Shown: positions 55,247 to 64,000 of the stretch, piece after piece
How the letters are laid out: the number at the start of each line of letters is the position of its first letter
Numbering within the stretch: the stretch's first letter is position 1
DNA from: Ovis canadensis
Lineage: Eukaryota; Chordata; Mammalia; Artiodactyla; Bovidae
Reading direction: 5' to 3'
DNA: 64,000 bases
Assembly: GCF_042477335.2 (NCBI RefSeq)
Contig: NC_091254.1
Span: 97,923,001 to 97,987,000 of the forward strand
Position numbers and translations under genes: made by a program
Notes under the pieces: model-generated
Told to the model about the DNA's origin: nothing
The model's input: only the letters and a program-made list of their open reading frames with translations
Databases searched by the model: none

Positions 55247-57388
55247 CGCTCACGGGAAATATTCAGGTTAAGACAGAAGTTACCTGTCTTGGTTGGACTC
55301 TTAGCTGCCACCACGTAAAAGTCAATGGGGTAATTTTTGAATTCTCCAGGCCATTCCTCTTTATAATTGGAGGTGGGGGGTGTGGGGGTTCAAACCTAGC
55401 AGTTTTGTGAAAGAAAAAAAAAAAAGATGAGAGATTGAACGCAAAGCTCAGAGCAGAGCCTGGCCCTTATGAATATGCAGCGGCTTTACATGGACCTTCC
55501 GGTCCATCTGAACTTCCCAGGAGGAATCAGTGGCATGGAAGTTGCTAGAAACCTTGCAAGCTCCTTGTGAGGGGAGCAGAGAGCCACTGGGGACCAGACA
55601 GAGAACTCCTCCACGGGAGGGGGGCTGTGGGAGAGACGCAAGATGGAAAGAGGGAAGTGGAGGTGGCTGCGGAGGCCCTAACAGTCACACAGGTGCGGGA
55701 CTTCTCCATGTCCCGAAGGGGAGAGGTGAGACAGCGGCTTCCCACATGCTCAAGATTCCTCTTCTGCATTTTCTTTTAAACCATGCGGGTTAGAGGCCCT
55801 CTGGAGAGGCTTCCACTAAACCACGTGACCAAAGAGGAAGGCAGGGGATCCGCTGGTGGTGCAGAAAGTGTAAACTCCCCTGACCGTGGGGTCCCGTCTG
55901 TGCCGCTTCTGATCTGAAGAACCTGTCCCTTGTATAAAGCACCGTGAAGAGGAACCTACACCCGGCGCGTGTCTCTGAGATCAGCTGTCTCTTACCTTAT
56001 GAAGCTTCCCTGCCGCTGGTTCACAGACCCCTGTGTCCTTTCCTCTTGGATGTCTTCCTTCTGTCTCTGCCCCTCCTCCCTGCTGTCCCATCTCTTGTAA
56101 GATATGCACACAAGAGGAGACAGCTGTCCATTTTTCCTGGTGGCAAGCAGAATGAATGAGCAAGCTCAGCTTTTGTCGCCGAAGGTGTCCTCAGACAGCC
56201 CTGGCATCTGCCATCCGAAGGTTTGTTGAGTCTCAGGACCACGGCCCTTGCGGGTGGCCATCCTGTGGTCAACATGCAGACGCTGCCTTTCTGCATGATG
56301 CTGAGTCTCAGGTTTGCCATGCCAAGGCATGGTGTATGTTTTTAAAAGAGTCGAGCTCCACGAAAGCCTTTATAGTCATGATGAAATTATCTAATTGGAC
56401 AGAGGAAAGAGTCTCGGGAGTTTTCAACGGGGGGGAGGGTGGGGAAAGTCTGGCACGTTTTCCTTGTTCTTGCTCATCTTAAACCCTGTACCAAGGAGCG
56501 TAAACAGAGGCTTTTTGCTATCGACATACATCTGAGTTGGCAATACCAAGCTGCTCCACATGTAAGGGTGCATATCTGCCTCCTAGATGATCATCTTTCG
56601 GGATGGGCTCTTGCAAGCTACAGATTTGAAAATCCTAAAAGCGAATCTTAGCACAGCAAACATTCTCTCTCGAGAAGTGCTGTCACGGAAGGAAACACGG
56701 TCCTCTGGGATCAGTGCCCATCCGCTTCAGCTACAATTTTAGAACTTCATTTTTAAATAAATATATACATATAATCTCCAAACCCACTTGAAGCAGCTCA
56801 ATGTTGATTTTGGTAACGCCTTGCCAGCAGTAGGGAAAAATCACAAGTGGATCTGGTATTTGTCCCGGTGATCATAGGTACAGATAAACACATCCGGCTT
56901 CAGTGACGGACTGGTCATTTCTCACCTCTGCTTTGAAACAGTGAGAGCCGCGGCTCAGGAGCCTCCTTTACCTGTCTCAGGTGATAAGACTCCGGGGCGC
57001 CTTTAGCATTTAGCCTGTTCAGCCAGGGTGTACTCAGAAGAGTCAAACTCCAGAGAGGATGGTGGGAAGTCCAACAAATAGATTTCTTTTTCAAGAGATC
57101 CGTCCACTTTAGATATCAAATAATGGCCTTATTTGTTCCCCAGTGGGCACCAGAGCTTTGAGCTTTGCTGGAGGTGGCTGCGGCCTGCATCATAATTGAT
57201 AGAGCAGGTGACCCAGAATTTGTTCAGTTTCAGTATATCACCGACTTATTTGACACAAACATAGGAAGTGTGTGCAATGTCATGTGCTTTCCGTGGTTTC
57301 CACAAATCCGTAGCCCGCGGTGTGGACCTTCAGGTAGGTCTAAACTAAACGTTTTAAAGATCGTATGTATATATATTTATATGATTAG
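55247..57388. other. Unique sequence
   Basis: No gene or clear repeat. G-run at 55372-55380, A-run at 55413-55424, alternating TA at 56760-56775. Frames at 55530-56482 overlap on both strands without domain. Confidence 0.5.
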
Positions 57389-57611
57389 GGCTTCCCCAGT
57401 AGCTCAGCTGGTAAAGAATCCAAATGCAAGGCAGGAGACCTCATTTCAGTTCCTGGGTAGGGAAGATCCCCTGGAGATGGGATAGGCTATTCACTCCAGT
57501 GTCCTTGCCTGGAGTATCCCCATGGACAGAGGAGCCTGGCGGGCTACAGTCCGTGGAGTCACAGAGAAGACACAACCATGGGGACATGACTGAGCGACTA
57601 AGCACACACAT
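57389..57611 (+). mobile_element. Bov-tA-type SINE, near full length
   Basis: Head gggcttccccagtagctcag (57388), altered B box atttcagttcct (57443), tail with a short insertion at agaagacacaaccatgggg (57565). Confidence 0.92.
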
Positions 57612-57766
57612 ATCTATTTATATTTATACATTATATATGATATAGACATATATCATCACTGAACTCGCATGCATACGTATATAATACCATAGTAAGGAGA
57701 CATGCCTTCACTTGGCATCGAGGGTGTGGAGGCACAGAGTTTGTAGAGAGGGAACATCTGATGTGC
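57612..57766. other. TA-rich spacer
   Basis: Alternating TA/TATA at 57610-57652. Otherwise unassigned. Confidence 0.5.
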
Positions 57767-57928
57767 ACTTTGAGGGAAAACCTTGGAGAAGGGAATGGCA
57801 AACCACTCCAGTATTCTTGCCTGCAGGATTCCACGGAGAGAGGAGCCTGGCGGACTACAGTCCATGGGGTTGAAAAGAGTCACACACGACTGAGCGACTA
57901 ACGCTTACTTAGTTACTTTGAAGGAAAA
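57767..57928 (+). mobile_element. Bov-A SINE with 14-bp target-site duplication
   Basis: actttgagggaaaa (57767-57780) and actttgaaggaaaa (57915-57928), one mismatch, flank a 5'-truncated monomer beginning ccttggagaagggaatgg. Confidence 0.94.
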
Positions 57929-58026
57929 ATATCTTTCACCAGCCAAAGTGGCAAAGGTGGGAGCGTCAAAGACCAGGGGTGGGAGACCTTTGCGATTATA
58001 GGACCAGGATGAACTGGGTCCAGAAT
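57929..58026. other. Unique flank of the GGTGAT array
   Basis: The only ATG that could start the plus acidic frame lies here at 58009. Confidence 0.5.
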
Positions 58027-58815
58027 TATGGTGATGCTGACAATGGTGATGATGGTGACGATGGTGGTGGTGACGGTGGTGATGGTGGTGACGATGGTGG
58101 TGGTGATGGTGGTGATGGTGGTGATGGTGGTGAAGGTGATGGTGGCAATGATGGTGGTGATGATGGTGCTGATGGTGGCGATGGTGGTGGTGGTGGCGAT
58201 GGTGGTGGTGGTGGCGATGGTGGTGGTGGTGGCGATGGTGGTGGTGGTGGTGGTGATGTTGGTGAAGGTGGCAATGATGGTGGTGATGTTGGTGAAGGTG
58301 GTGATGATGGTGGTGGTGATGGTGGTGATGGTGGTGAAGGTGGTGACGATGGTGGTGGTGATGGTGGTGATGGTGGTGAAGGTGGTGACGATGGTGGTGG
58401 TGATGGTGGTGATGGTGGTGAAGGTGGTGGTGGCAATGATGGTGGTGATGATGGTGCTGATGGTGGCGATGGTGGTGGTGGTGGCGATGATGGTGGTGAT
58501 GGTGGTGATGGTGGTGACGATGGTGGTGATGGTGGTGATGGTGGTGATGGTGGTGAAGGTGGTGGTGGCAATGATGGTGGTGATGATGGTGCTGATGGTG
58601 CTGATGGTGCTGATGGTGGCGATGGTGGTGGTGGTGGCGATGGTGGTGGTGGTGGCGATGGTGGTGGTGGTGGTGGTGATGGTGGTGAAGGTGGCAATGA
58701 TGGTGGTGATGTTGGTGAAGGTGGTGATGATGGTGGTGGCGATGGTGGAGATGAAGATGGTGACGGCGGTTGTGGAGACAGTGATAAAGAAGCTGATGGT
58801 GATGGTGATGACTGA
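58027..58815. repeat. GGTGAT-family array, about 790 bp, with higher-order repeats
   Basis: Built from GGT/GAT/GGC/GAA/GAC triplets. A 42-bp unit containing ggtgaaggtggtgacgatgg repeats at 58333, 58375 and (diverging) 58417. A longer segment is duplicated at an offset of 423 bp: ggcaatgatggtggtgatga at 58144 and 58567, and ggtgaaggtggcaatgatgg at 58261 and 58684. All registers lack stops for long spans: plus frames read Gly/Asp (58009-58815, ATG-started) and Met/Val; minus frames read His-rich, Thr/Ile and Pro/Ser. Such openness in five frames is what a triplet array gives without selection. Confidence 0.97.
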
Positions 58816-58874
58816 CATTAAGGGGGCCCCCTTGGAACTTAGATTTTGTCTTTGGCACTAACTGATACATGAAA

Positions 58875-59020
58875 GCTGAGACACAAAACCCTCATTTATA
58901 AACCAAGGATAATAATAATAAAACCTAAGTCTCAGGCTTACTGTGATGACTGAATAAATTTCTGTATACGCAACACTGTACCTAGAATGTACTCAGTAAG
59001 TATTGGGTACTGCCATTTTT
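58875..59020 (+). mobile_element. MIR 3' fragment
   Basis: aaccctcatttataaaccaa (58887), ggataataataataaaacct (58907), gcttactgtgatgactgaat (58936) and aatgtactcagtaagtattg (58986) follow MIR in sense. Confidence 0.65.
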
Positions 59021-59243
59021 ATTCTTTTTTTTTTAATTAAATGGATTATTTGATAGGGAGTGAACACGTACTATAGTGAACTGGTTGGGAAAGTCTATGA
59101 TGCATTTTGCCCAAGAATAACTGTGTGTGGTCGTGAAACAAAGCGCAGTTCTGATTTGCCGGTGGGGCTCTCACATCACCCTCCCTGCCTGCTGGGGGGC
59201 TGGCAGAACTCCTGACTCGGATCTGAAATTTTCCTTCAGTGTC
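59021..59243. other. Unique sequence
   Basis: No recognised feature. Confidence 0.5.
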
Positions 59244-59265
59244 TTTTTTTTTTTTTTTTTTTTTG
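59244..59265. repeat. Poly(T) tract
   Basis: About 21-22 T. It could be the complemented A tail of a minus-strand retrocopy to the left, but no body is recognisable. Confidence 0.9.
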
Positions 59266-59639
59266 GCGCTTTTTCTCTGCTGCATTTGAAAGTAGCTCCA
59301 GAATGCGTCAGAACAAATCTGTGTCACATGGAGGCTCTCCTTACGCCAGGACCGACACAGCAGTCTGGAACATCCTCTCTCCTTCTGCGCTTGCTCAAAG
59401 TTCATTTAGGCCGCTTGCAATTAGATTTTTGTTGTTCTTCTCTTTGGAAATTTTCTCTTTGGGAACAATCACCTTTTTTTCCTTCCTCCTGATTGGCAAA
59501 AGAGCGGCCTCAACGAAGGCCGTGAACCATTTGTCCAGAATGTTTACCCAGTCTCTGTCTTTTCATTTCATTCCTGCTCTTGGGTTTCGCTCATTTAAAC
59601 TTTTGTTTTTAATTTTTACAAAGTCAGATTTATGACTCT
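59266..59639. other. Unique sequence
   Basis: No recognised feature. Confidence 0.5.
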
Positions 59640-59900
59640 TCCCTCTCGTAGTTTCTTCCATTGGTTCACGTTTAGAAAACATGCTTCTGAGGTTGGTGAC
59701 ATTTCTACTTGTATTTCAATTTAGATCTGTATAGATGTTTTCTTTTTTATATTTGACCCTTTGGTCCATCTCGATTTTTTAAAAATTTCCTTTGAAGTAA
59801 GAATCTGAGTTTTGTCAGTCTGATGCTTTGCTAGATGTTTAAAAATATTAGCTGATATCCTAGCATTATCTATAAATGGAAATGTCATCTTCCACTTGAT
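59640..59900 (-). mobile_element. Probable old L1 ORF2 relic
   Basis: tttgaccctttggtccatct (59752) and tcctttgaagtaagaatctg (59788) resemble the complement of L1 ORF2. T-rich throughout and much diverged. Confidence 0.4.
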
Positions 59901-62739
59901 TTGAACATGCTTACTTAATCACATAATAAACGTTTTTATCTAAGGGCAATTGTCCCTGCAAATGCCTTCTTAAAGTGACCCTCAGCATCTACAGATGAGA
60001 TGGGAACACCGAGAATGTATGTGACTCTGGGAGGGAAAGAGGCATCACGCCTCAGCAGGTCTCTGGTGAGCAAGCCCTGCTTTTCCCACGGCACTCCCCT
60101 CCCCAGCTTCTCAAGGCCCCGTTGCTAATAGGCTCTGAGCTCGTGAACCTTTCTGTTGGCTAGTTGGCATTTCCTGAGTAAACATTGCACTCACTAAACA
60201 AGTCACTGCATATTGAAGTGTTTAGCAGATGCAGAGTCTGAGCCAGACGGAGTACGCCCAACACAGAGGGTCCAGGCTCTAGACACGCTGTTTCTCAAGG
60301 CCACATGAAGGATCTTGAGGGCATCACCCTGGGCCTGGACCACACTGGGGTAAGAGCCGGCGAGCTGCCTTCGCCTCCCCGACGGACGCCCGGAATCATC
60401 TAGGAGGTTGACAGAGAGGACAGAAAGAAACTTCCGCCAACAGCTTGGTGCACAGAGTACATCCAACACAGATATGGACGTGGAGGCTCCCGGGAGGTCG
60501 TTGCCACTGTGCTTCTATCAGTTACTGTGGTGTCCTCCACCCTCCCCAGGTACACCCCCAGGGGCTCTGCTGACTGACAGGCAGGTCTGGGTGACCAGAT
60601 GTCTCATCCTCACCAAGCTCCATGCCTATTAAGCCCTAGGGCATAGCAAGGTACATTTTTTAGAGTGAGTTTTTATTTGCACTATTCTAGAAAGTAGTTG
60701 AAACAATTAAAGCATTTTAGGGGGTCTCCTCCTTTTCTTTGAAACCCTTGTCTTCCCCATCAATTCACTCCTAAAGCCAGTCAATTGGCTGGAGCCGTGT
60801 AAATGTCCACGTCGGGTGGAAGGAGCGATGGAGGATTGGGGGCCAGAGTGTCATTAGGTGAGCTTGCCAAGGGCAGAGCTGGGCACAGAGGTGTCCCTGG
60901 GGCTGTGGTGCAGCAGGATGGAGGCTGGGATGGGAGGGGAGGGCATGGGACCAGGGCAGCCTTTGGGACCACTTGGGATAGGGGACACTCTTAAGTACTG
61001 GGGCCCCGAGCAGAATGGAGAGTGTATCCAAGTGGGGGTCGAAGTTGGGGTGGGGGGTGCAGCTCCCAGTAGGATGAGGAGGACAGCTGGAGGTGCCAGG
61101 CACTGGAGGAAAGGGTCAGAGGCTTCATGGGGAGGAGGCTTTTATGTGGGAGGAACAGCAGCAGGAGAGCTTACGAGGTGGGGGTGACCGCGTGCGGAGA
61201 AAGCCCGGGTGGGGTGCAGTCTGGCAGGAGGCCAAACAGAAGCTGGAAGGTTACAGGTCAGAGAAGGGTGGCAGCGGCGGTCGGCAGTGGCTGGCAAGGC
61301 TGAGCACCGGGCGCAAGAGTTACAAACATGGGAGAAGAGGCAGGGCCCGTCCTGGGCTGCTGAACTGGAGGTTCTGGGATGAACTCGGGGTTCTCAGCAT
61401 GAGTAGATGTGTCTGGAGCTGCTTGTGCGTGCGTGTGTCAGCCGGCTCTGTCCGCGGACACCAGCACCCACTCCAGACCTCGCTGCCGAGTTCCATTCTC
61501 CCCTTAGGGGAACCAGCGCTCCTCGGAGTCCAGGGCAGGGAGGGGCCGTGGTCCATCTGCAGCTTGTCTTCAAGCTGATGGGGAGGACGTGTTTAGAGGG
61601 TGATGAAGCATCAGATCCAGGCACCTCGGAGCATCGCGGTGAGTGATAATGATGACAGATTATAATCCATCAAGTGAAGTGGAAACCACAAGTTCACACC
61701 AGGAGGGGCGAATAGAGAAATGAGTGAACCAACTGCCAGAGGAGGGGCAGGCTACACACACGGTTTTAAGGTGGTTCCCACCCGACTGGTGTCGTCACCG
61801 AAGGGAGGAGGCGTGAGGACACCAGCAGAGGCCATCTCGGTGGCCAGGGACCGACATCATCCCTGCAGGGCCTTCCTGCCAGACGCCTGGCCACCTCTGG
61901 TCACAAGGAGGCCGCAGACAGACCTGGAGTCTCCACGGGGCCAAGGTCTCGAGGGTCAAAGAAGATCCAGGAACTTCTCCAGGGCGGGGAGGAGCAAAGC
62001 AACATGATGACCAAATGCAACACGAGGTTCTGAAGTGGGTCCTTTCGTTTTCGACCACTTTGTAGGGCAGACGTGCGTGCCATCTGGGGATGTGTTCTGT
62101 GAAGTCTGTTTTTGCCGGCTCTGTTGAGGTCATGTGGAGACCGTTCAGAAGATACAGATAAAAATGCTCAGGGGTCGTAGGATGTAACGGAGGAAAATAG
62201 TTCTCAAAAGGGTCGGCAATAAATTACTTGGTGGTACTTTCAGCTTTTCTGTGAGTAGTTTATGATTGTTTAAAACTCAGACTTTCTACAGGGGATTCCT
62301 TTATATGCAAAGGGAAGGTAAGAACTTTGGATGAAAATAAGTCCCTGGACCCCTGGGAACCTGTGAACCCACGTGGGGTCATGCTGTCCCCACTCTAGCC
62401 GGGTGCTCCCAGGTCGTTTGAGTGTGACCTGTGATGACACAAACGTGCCCCAGGCTGCCCGTGCAGCGGATGGTGACCAAACCCCCTGCAGCGTGCCAGC
62501 GTCCTAAATAAAGGACAGCGAGACCGCAAATGACGCCCTGGGCTGCCAACCCAGGAGGAATGGAGAGGGTCAGGAAAGGTCTGCTCGGGGAGGCCAGTCA
62601 GGTGAGCGTCCAATGAGAAGTGCCCAGGCAATCTCAGGACCCGGTAATGGCAGCACTAAAAATAGCCAGAGCGGCTGTTTATGCTCAGCACTAAGTCCCC
62701 GGCTCCAGCATCTCATGTGACCAGCGCCGCTGTCCTGCA
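59901..62739. other. Unique GC-moderate sequence
   Basis: No repeat family or gene recognised over 2.8 kb, the longest such stretch at this end. Frames of 95-161 codons at 60771-62133 overlap on both strands and show no domain. Nothing resembles a conserved exon by eye. Confidence 0.5.
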
Positions 62740-62830
62740 AAGAGAGTATAATTAGTGTCCCCACGGGAGGAGGAAACCTGAGGCCCGGAAGGCCAAAGGA
62801 CGCGGCACCTGTGACCTGCCAGGCAGATGC
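62740..62830 (-). mobile_element. MIR fragment (complement, weak)
   Basis: tataattagtgtccccacgg (62747), gaggaaacctgaggcccgga (62770) and cacctgtgacctgccaggc resemble the complement of MIR. Confidence 0.45.
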
Positions 62831-63095
62831 CCCGTGGCCAGCATCTCACAACGCACGCAGAGGCGGCACCTTCTGCAGCACACCTGAAACTGACCAAGGG
62901 CTGCACTGACTGCATCTGATGGAAACCACAGTACAAGCGAGCAGCGGAGCTGGGGCCGCTCTGGCTCACTCTGCCGCTCATTTCATCCCAGCGGTCTCAG
63001 GAAGGCCGCGCACATTCCCCAACACACACAGGTAAGGACCCAGAGGCAGCAATACTGGGGACCAGCCCAGGGTCACCGTCTGTGATTGGAGGGCT
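62831..63095. other. Unique sequence
   Basis: No recognised feature. cacacaggtaagga at 63024-63037 resembles a splice donor without other support. Confidence 0.5.
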
Positions 63096-63321
63096 GGACA
63101 CCCCTCTTTCATATCCCTGGGCCACTCTCTGAGCCCACCATCTTGGACTCCTGGACACCCCTCTTTTCATCTCCAGGCTGCTCTCTGAGCCGCCCCTCTG
63201 GACTCCGGGACACCCCTCTCTTCATCCCCCGGCTGCTCTCTGAGCCCGCCCCCCTGGACTCCTGGACACCCCTCTCTTCATCCCCCGGCTGCCCTCTGAG
63301 CCGCCCCCCTGGACTCCTGAG
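63096..63321. repeat. Minisatellite, about 56 bp x 4
   Basis: ggacacccctct-starting units begin at 63096, 63153, 63208 and 63264 (spacings 57, 55, 56). Each contains a tcatc...ggctgctctctgagcc core. C-rich on plus. The 112-codon plus and 109-codon minus frames (63086-63438) are its products. Confidence 0.93.
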
Positions 63322-63671
63322 CCCTGTGGTAAGGGCTCCATGCGTGGCCGCGGGCTTCATCACGGCTGGACTCTGTGGAACGCTGGGTGAGCAGCCCCTG
63401 GGGCGAGCGGCGCTCCTGGGCTGACCCTCCGCGGCCACGGCACCATGCTCTCCCCCACGTCCCCACTGGGCTCTGAGCGACTCGGAATCATCACCTCCCC
63501 ACCTGCAAGCTCACATCTCATCCTGGGACAGGGACTGCCGCAGGAGGGCAGGGGGCAGGGCACAACTTCTGAAAGAAAGTCGGGCCTGAGGACGCAGCAT
63601 AAGCCGACTACAATCAAGTGAATCCGGGAGGGAGACACACCAACTGCAAGGAGACTTAGACCCTCAAAGGG
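63322..63671. other. Unique GC-rich sequence
   Basis: No recognised feature. Confidence 0.5.
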
Positions 63672-63945
63672 AGTGAAAGCCGTCCAGTCCTGTCTGGCTC
63701 TTCGGGACCCCACGGACTATACCGTTCATGGACTTCTCCAGGCCAGAATATTGGGGATGTTCCCAACGCAGGAATCGAATCCAGGTCTCCTGCATTGCAA
63801 GCAGATTCTTTACCAGCTGAGCTACAAGGAAGCCCAAGAATACTGGAGTGGGCAGCCTATCCCTTCTCCAGTGGGTCTTTCCAACCCAGAAATTGAATCA
63901 GGGTGTCCTGCACTGCAGGCAGATTCTTTGCCAACTGATCTCTCT
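63672..63945 (-). mobile_element. Dimeric Bov-tA-type SINE
   Basis: The complement carries two head ends: gctgagctacaaggaagccc (63816) and tgccaactgatctctctgag (63928), each preceded by a gcagattcttt block. The tail lies at left (gccgtccagtcctgtctggc, 63680). Same dimer architecture as 14647-14891, in opposite orientation. Confidence 0.9.
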
Positions 63946-64000
63946 GAGAACCCTCAGTCAGCAAGCTAAATGACATATCCAGAAGGGTCACGGCAGTTCC

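Noticed and set aside
57905-58870. His-rich (321 codons) and Thr/Ile-rich (301 codons) minus-strand proteins
   Set aside because: Complement readings of the GGTGAT triplet array. Several frames are open at once, as expected from composition alone.
61093-61578. 161-codon plus-strand gene
   Set aside because: No recognisable domain, overlapped by minus-strand frames of similar openness, and no convincing splice or promoter context.

Overview
The window is mammalian, and specifically ruminant (bovid/pecoran), DNA. The evidence is the repeat content: more than thirty Bov-tA/Bov-A SINEs, several 3' fragments of the RTE-type LINE BovB (one with the reverse-transcriptase motifs FIDYAKAFDCVDH and YADD), CHR-type cetartiodactyl tRNA SINEs, L1 3' ends, MIR and L2 relics, and old DNA-transposon relics. 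No bacterial, phage or organellar features are present. I found no exon set, rRNA, tRNA or other RNA gene that I can defend. The window reads as intergenic or deep intronic sequence, and nearly all longer open frames come from tandem repeats or retroelements.

Layout. 1-9 kb: mostly unrecognised sequence with isolated SINEs, an L1 3' end and a BovB tail. 9-15 kb: a dense patch of SINEs, L1 3' UTRs (one split by a SINE), MIR and CHR. 16.46-18.46 kb: the most striking object, 37 head-to-tail copies of an exactly 54-bp unit, each made of about 17 bp of pre-insertion flank (with the SINE target site) plus the first 37 bp of a tRNA-derived SINE. The array runs directly into the rest of that SINE, which ends in (CA)n and a matching target-site copy. 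19-28 kb: SINEs, an old L1 and a BovB 3' end. 28.8-29.2 kb: a short CpG-rich segment that may be a CpG island. 30.4-33.0 kb: two BovB fragments in opposite orientations. 33-58 kb: SINEs, several with clear target-site duplications, nested in L1, Tigger-like and Charlie-like relics, plus a BovB fragment and a Bov-A2 dimer seeded with (CTG)n. 58.03-58.82 kb: a 0.8-kb GGTGAT-family array with higher-order structure. 59-64 kb: mostly unique GC-rich DNA with a 56-bp minisatellite at 63.1 kb and a SINE dimer at the right end.

The elements do not form a pathway. The layout records successive insertions (old L1, MIR, L2 and DNA transposons, then BovB, then Bov SINEs) followed by local tandem expansion. 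The best candidate for something undescribed is the SINE-junction minisatellite at 16459-18456.
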